Assembly (NCBI GenBank): GCA_049999725.1
Contig: JBNGIS010008307.1
Location: forward strand, 1-22,022
From: Haplomitrium mnioides
Taxonomy: Eukaryota; Marchantiophyta; Haplomitriopsida; Calobryales
Direction: 5' to 3'
Length of the DNA: 22,022 nucleotides
Of this stretch, positions 18,986 to 22,022 are shown one piece after another. The notes below the pieces were generated by a model, which was not told where the DNA came from, did not search any database, and was given only the letters and a program-made list of their open reading frames with translations. The position numbers and the translations under genes are program-made. Each line of letters opens with the position of its first letter. The stretch's first letter is position 1.

Positions 18986-19273
18986 TCAAAGGATGAAGGT
19001 ACTTGAGCATGGAGATTTTGTCCAACATTAGATTGTCTAAAATTTTGTAGGTTAGAGGAAGTATCTCAAATTTTTCCTACTTTAACTTGATTAAAGCTCA
19101 CTTTTTCTTTGAGTTTTGTTACTCCCTCTTGGATTTTTCTTACTTTCCATCAATTAAGCTTAAGATTTTTTGTGGAAGAAACTTTTTTGTCTCTGGTTCA
19201 GGGTTTAGGGTTTAGGATTTTCTCTTTCAAATTTGGGATGCAGAACTCATAATTTCTAGAATAACTATCTAGA
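18986..19273. other. Short non-coding stretch with a telomere-like motif
   Basis: No gene was seen. It lies between the CACTA-like end and the copia LTR and may be interior CACTA sequence. It contains the telomere-like run listed separately. Confidence 0.4.
19201..19216 (+). repeat. Short telomere-like run, GGGTTTAGGGTTTAGG
   Basis: Just over two units of the Arabidopsis-type telomere repeat TTTAGGG. On the - strand it forms a telo-box (AAACCCTAA), also found in plant promoters. Too short to imply a former chromosome end. Confidence 0.6.
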
Positions 19274-19492
19274 TGTTGTCAAAACACACTATGCTGCAAT
19301 ACATAAAATCACATACACCAGAGGATGAACAAAATGTTGTATATTCAGGTGGCACGATATGACCGCAATTTACATAAAAGGAGGAGTGCACACATGCGAC
19401 TCCAATCTGCCCCACACTTAATACTAACCCTAGCTAAGCTAAGGAGGCTGCCAACTCAGCGTGACATTCTATCAAAGCTTGATAACTTCATA
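19274..19492 (-). repeat. Probable 3' LTR of the copia element
   Basis: On the - strand a polypurine tract CTCGAGGAGGAG (19504-19493) is followed by TATGAAGTTATC, the likely but altered LTR start. A matching terminus CAACA lies at 19278-19274 (TTTTGACAACA), making a ~220-bp LTR. An alternative start TGTTGAGC at 19511 would pair perfectly with CAACA but would put the purine tract inside the LTR. No second LTR is in the window to confirm either. Confidence 0.4.
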
Positions 19493-19504
19493 CTCCTCCT
19501 CGAG

Positions 19505-19975
19505 CTCAACATTTGCACTCCAAGTTGCCTTTTGAATTTCTGCAACTTTTTGGCTCCCAATACCTTCGTAAAAATATCAGCAACCTGCTCTTGAGTGCTG
19601 ATGTATAGTAGATCAATCACCTTAGCCAACACCTTCTCTCTCACAAAAAATAATGCACCTCAATGTGCTTTAAATGTACATGAAAAATTGGATTGTTAGC
19701 CAAATGAATACTGTTGATATTGTTGCAATGAATCTTCACTGGTTCCTCCACTTTGACATCCAAATTTTGCAACAACTTCAATAGCCACATTACCTCACAA
19801 GTGGCTATGGTTGTCCCCATGTACTCAATCTTTGTACTTGATAAAGCAACTGTAGGTTTCTTTTTGTTGCTCTAGGCGATTCCAACACTTTCAAATGAAA
19901 ATACAAAACCACTAGTGGACCTTCTATCACTAGCACTTCCTACCCAATCTGCATTTTTGAAACTAGCAAGCTGAA
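19505..19975 (-). pseudogene. Copia RNase H and C-terminus
   Basis: The - strand reads NADWVGSASDRRSTSGFVF, a stop in place of the usual Trp (ISW-S-K-K-Q pattern), then KKPTVALSSTKIEYM, EVMWLLKLLQNL, NNPIFHVHLKHIEVHYF and, in frame 19456-19644, LLYISTQEQVADIFTKVLG and FKRQLGVQML. These are the standard ADW, RRSTSG, EAEY, KHIE and QxADIxTK blocks of plant copia elements in order. The catalytic pattern is partly changed (IHCNN where CDN is usual). At least three interruptions. Confidence 0.9.
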
Positions 19976-20770
19976 AATTCGCTATTGCTATCATAAAACA
20001 GCCCATATTGAAGTGTAGTTTTTACGTACCACAAACTTCTGTGCACTGTATTCGAATGTTGCTTCCTTGGTACCTCCATAAAGTGACTTACCAGACCTAC
20101 ATCATAACTTAGATCTGATCTGGTGATGGTGATGTAAATCAGGCTGCCTACCTTTTGCCTGAACCTTGTTGGGTCCTCAATCAACTCTTCTTCATGGCTG
20201 ATTAGTTTTGTATTATGATCTAAGGGAAATGCAATCGGTTTGCAACTTGTCCTGCCATATTTGGCCAACATATCCAGGACATACTGCCTCTCGATCATCC
20301 ATTTTCCCTAGTCTATTTTTATCACCTCAATTTTAAGGAAATGTCTCAACTCACCAAGATGCTTCACATCAAACTTTTGTTGCAGCAATTTCTTCACTTC
20401 AGCAATATCTTGCTCACTCCCTCCTATCATAATCAAATCATTTACATAAATCAGAATGAGCATCATACCTTTATCTGTTTTCCCTACATATAGAGAATAA
20501 TCTGCATATGACACCTTGAAGCCTACCGAAACAAGATATTTGCTTATCTTGTTAGACCATGCTCGAGATGCTTGCTTCAACCCATATAGTGCCTTCTTGA
20601 TCTTGCATACCTGATTTGAATGCTCCAGATCATCAAAACCAGGTGGATGTACCATGTACACCTCCTCTTCAAGCTCCCCATGTAGAAATGTGTTTTTTAA
20701 CATCCATTTGTTGTAAAGTCTACTTTTTTTATGCAGCCAATGCTATAATTGCCCGAATGGTTGTCATTCA
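19963..20770 (-). pseudogene. Copia reverse transcriptase, catalytic box changed to YVND
   Basis: Upstream, TTIRAIIALAA with two stops leads to QQMD-V-K, where a run of six A (one more than the frame needs) shifts the frame at about 20700. Then FLHGELEEEVYMVHPPGF, VCKIKKALYGLKQASRAW, YADYSLYVGK and LILIYVNDLIMIGG. The catalytic Y-V-D-D is Y-V-N-D (codon 20440-20442). After HLGELRHFLKIEV a stop at 20308-20310 is followed in frame by MIERQYVLDMLAKYG and RSDLSYDVGLVSHFM. The domain would copy element RNA; it is not active here. Confidence 0.92.
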
Positions 20771-20774
20771 ATAG

Positions 20775-20790
20775 CCGCTACTTTGAACCA
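20775..20790 (-). repeat. Inverse copy of the 16-nt motif at 2250-2265
   Basis: Reads CCGCTACTTTGAACCA on the + strand. It abuts the broken 5' end of the copia RT and marks where copia similarity gives way to the AT-rich block. CTGAGTAGCC about 10 bases further out matches the CTCAGTAGC beside the left copy. Confidence 0.6.
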
Positions 20791-21616
20791 GGTATAGGCT
20801 ACTCAGAACAAGAACTTTTTTTTTGGGGAAAAATTGTGACTTTTCATATCGAAAAACATAAAAAACGAGGTTAATTTTTAAAAACAAAAAGTACATGAGT
20901 TTTTTGGGTTTGTTTTTTGTTGTTTCAACAAGCATAATAGAGCAAAAGTCAATTTCGTTATGCAAAATCAATCAATATTACTAGTTTTTACGAAAACATT
21001 GGAAAACTAGAATTTGTTTAAAATCATAAAAATTACGATAAGTTTTCATCAAAAATTTGCATTTATCATTGATTACAATTCTAAGCCCAAAAGTTTAAAT
21101 ACACGTCATAAGAAACTATTTTGAAATATGTTTGATTGCACAAACTTGTGGCGCGTGTAGACATGGTGCTATTTCAAACTTTTTTGTTGGAAAAATATTA
21201 CAAAACACAAAGAAAAAGCCTAAAGGGACTAGAAGTCAAGGGAATGAGTTTGCAATGGTAAACACAAAAACAAACAAAAAGAAACATTGCATCGATTTAA
21301 GAGCTTTAATTAAAATGTCAAGAAGAAAGGAAGCTTTCAAATTAAGTTGAAAATCCATGCAATCAAAAGTGAATGTAGGCTTTCAAAAAGGTTCCAGTAA
21401 TTAAAAATATTTCATAGTTATACGAAGCATTTACAGAAACGTATCATAGTTCTGAATAAAAAAGGTAGTAGCTTAGGAGATTGCATTAAGAGGTCTCAAC
21501 AAAGGTCTCAACATCTACGAAAGAGTCTAGGACTTGTGTACAAACAAAGTTGTAAGCGGTTGTCTTTGTATGAAGAAGCTTAAGGGTTATGCATGAGAAG
21601 TAGAGCTTTTAGAAGG
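20791..21616. other. AT-rich spacer inside the right minisatellite
   Basis: A/T homopolymers dominate 20815-21120. I see no gene; the 72-codon frame at 21132-21350 (+) is rich in K, N and T, as expected from composition. Some short words (AATATT, CGATAA) recur without period. Confidence 0.45.
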
Positions 21617-21990
21617 CATGGACTTCCGACCCAATGTCTATGCCGCATAGGAATCCAAGCTCAACATGTGAACACTCTACTCCAAAGTCTAGGCGCGTTA
21701 AGGAATCTAAGCTCAACAAGTAAACACTCCACCCCAAAGTCTATGCACGTATAGGAATTCGAACTCACCAACTGAACACTCCACTCGAAACTCTAGGCGC
21801 GCATAGGAATCTGAACTCACCATCTGAACACTCCACCCCAAAGTCTATGCGCGCATGGGAATCCGAACTCACAAGCACAACATTCTTAAAGAAAGATTGA
21901 GAAGAAGGTAGGTTTTAAGTTCGGTATAAGAGTTTTTGTACATTGTACATTTGGCTTGCAAATCAAAGTCTATTCGCGCATAGGGTTCAC
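21617..21990 (-). repeat. 52-bp minisatellite with palindromic CTATGCGCGCATAG core
   Basis: Units start at 21635, 21686, 21738, 21790 and 21842 (spacings 51, 52, 52, 52). Each has AGTCTATGCGCGCATAGG, then AATCCGAACTCACCA and TGAACACTCCACCCCAA. An isolated further core, AGTCTATTCGCGCATAGG, lies near 21967, so the repeat may continue past the window. The core CTATGCGCGCATAG is a perfect 14-bp palindrome. Read on the - strand, GTTCGGATTCCTATGCGCGC lines up with GTTCGGAGTCTATGCGTAT of the left array. Confidence 0.88.
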
Positions 21991-22022
21991 ACTTCTACAA
22001 CCGAGGATACAGACTGTAAACG

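Larger units (their letters stand above)
19274..20790 (-). mobile_element. Ty1/copia retrotransposon, 3' half only
   Basis: Reverse transcriptase, RNase H, a polypurine tract and an LTR are recognisable in - orientation. Gag, protease and integrase are absent: coding similarity stops at about 20770, next to the motif at 20775-20790, and only AT-rich sequence follows. The 5' part was lost by deletion or split off by another insertion. Stops, frameshifts and a changed catalytic box show that it is inactive. Confidence 0.9.

Noticed and set aside
19201-19216. Remnant of a chromosome end or fusion point
   Set aside because: Only about two telomere-like units are present; short telo-boxes are common in plant DNA.
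21132-21350. 72-codon frame on the + strand with CGAC and lysine-rich tail
   Set aside because: No family resemblance, AT-rich neighbourhood, no splice or promoter context.

Overview
The window looks like nuclear, repeat-dominated DNA of a land plant. The evidence is spliced, AT-rich non-coding sequence with good GT/AG borders, Ty3/gypsy and Ty1/copia retrotransposons of plant type, a Helitron helicase, a CACTA-like end and a short run of the plant telomere-like unit TTTAGGG. There is no sign of bacterial operons. A methyltransferase-like gene of a kind best known to me from bryophytes and algae hints at a non-seed plant, but that is inference only. Almost everything recognisable is a decayed mobile element; I see no clearly intact gene.

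Layout, left to right. 1-1345: two exons (+ strand) of a degenerate DNA N4/N6-methyltransferase-like gene, with motif IV before motif I. 1500-1904: a 37-bp minisatellite with a near-palindromic core. 1905-2268: AT-rich spacer. 2269-3723 (- strand): the helicase C-terminus of a Helitron with a candidate 3' hairpin end. 3956-10328 (- strand): a complete but dead chromodomain-bearing Ty3/gypsy element with two LTRs, PBS, PPT, gag, protease, RT, RNase H, integrase and chromodomain; its LTRs carry a G-box array and its integrase zinc-binding domain is tandemly duplicated. 10350-11215: three copies of a ~280-bp tandem repeat. 11216-12889: no recognised gene. 12890-14340: a ~520-bp tandem duplication and shorter repeats. 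14341-18016: no recognised gene. 18017-18575 (- strand): remnant of a long, charged, probably coiled-coil protein. 18589-18985: CACTA-like transposon end. 19274-20790 (- strand): 3' half of a Ty1/copia element. 20791-21616: AT-rich spacer. 21617-21990: a 52-bp minisatellite related to the left one but inverted.

The pieces form a nest of transposons beside a decaying gene rather than a working pathway. The least explained signal is the mirrored arrangement at the two ends: minisatellites sharing the palindromic core CTATGCGCGCATAG, each followed inward by an AT-rich spacer and an identical 16-nt motif. All comparisons were made by eye; percentages are approximate counts.
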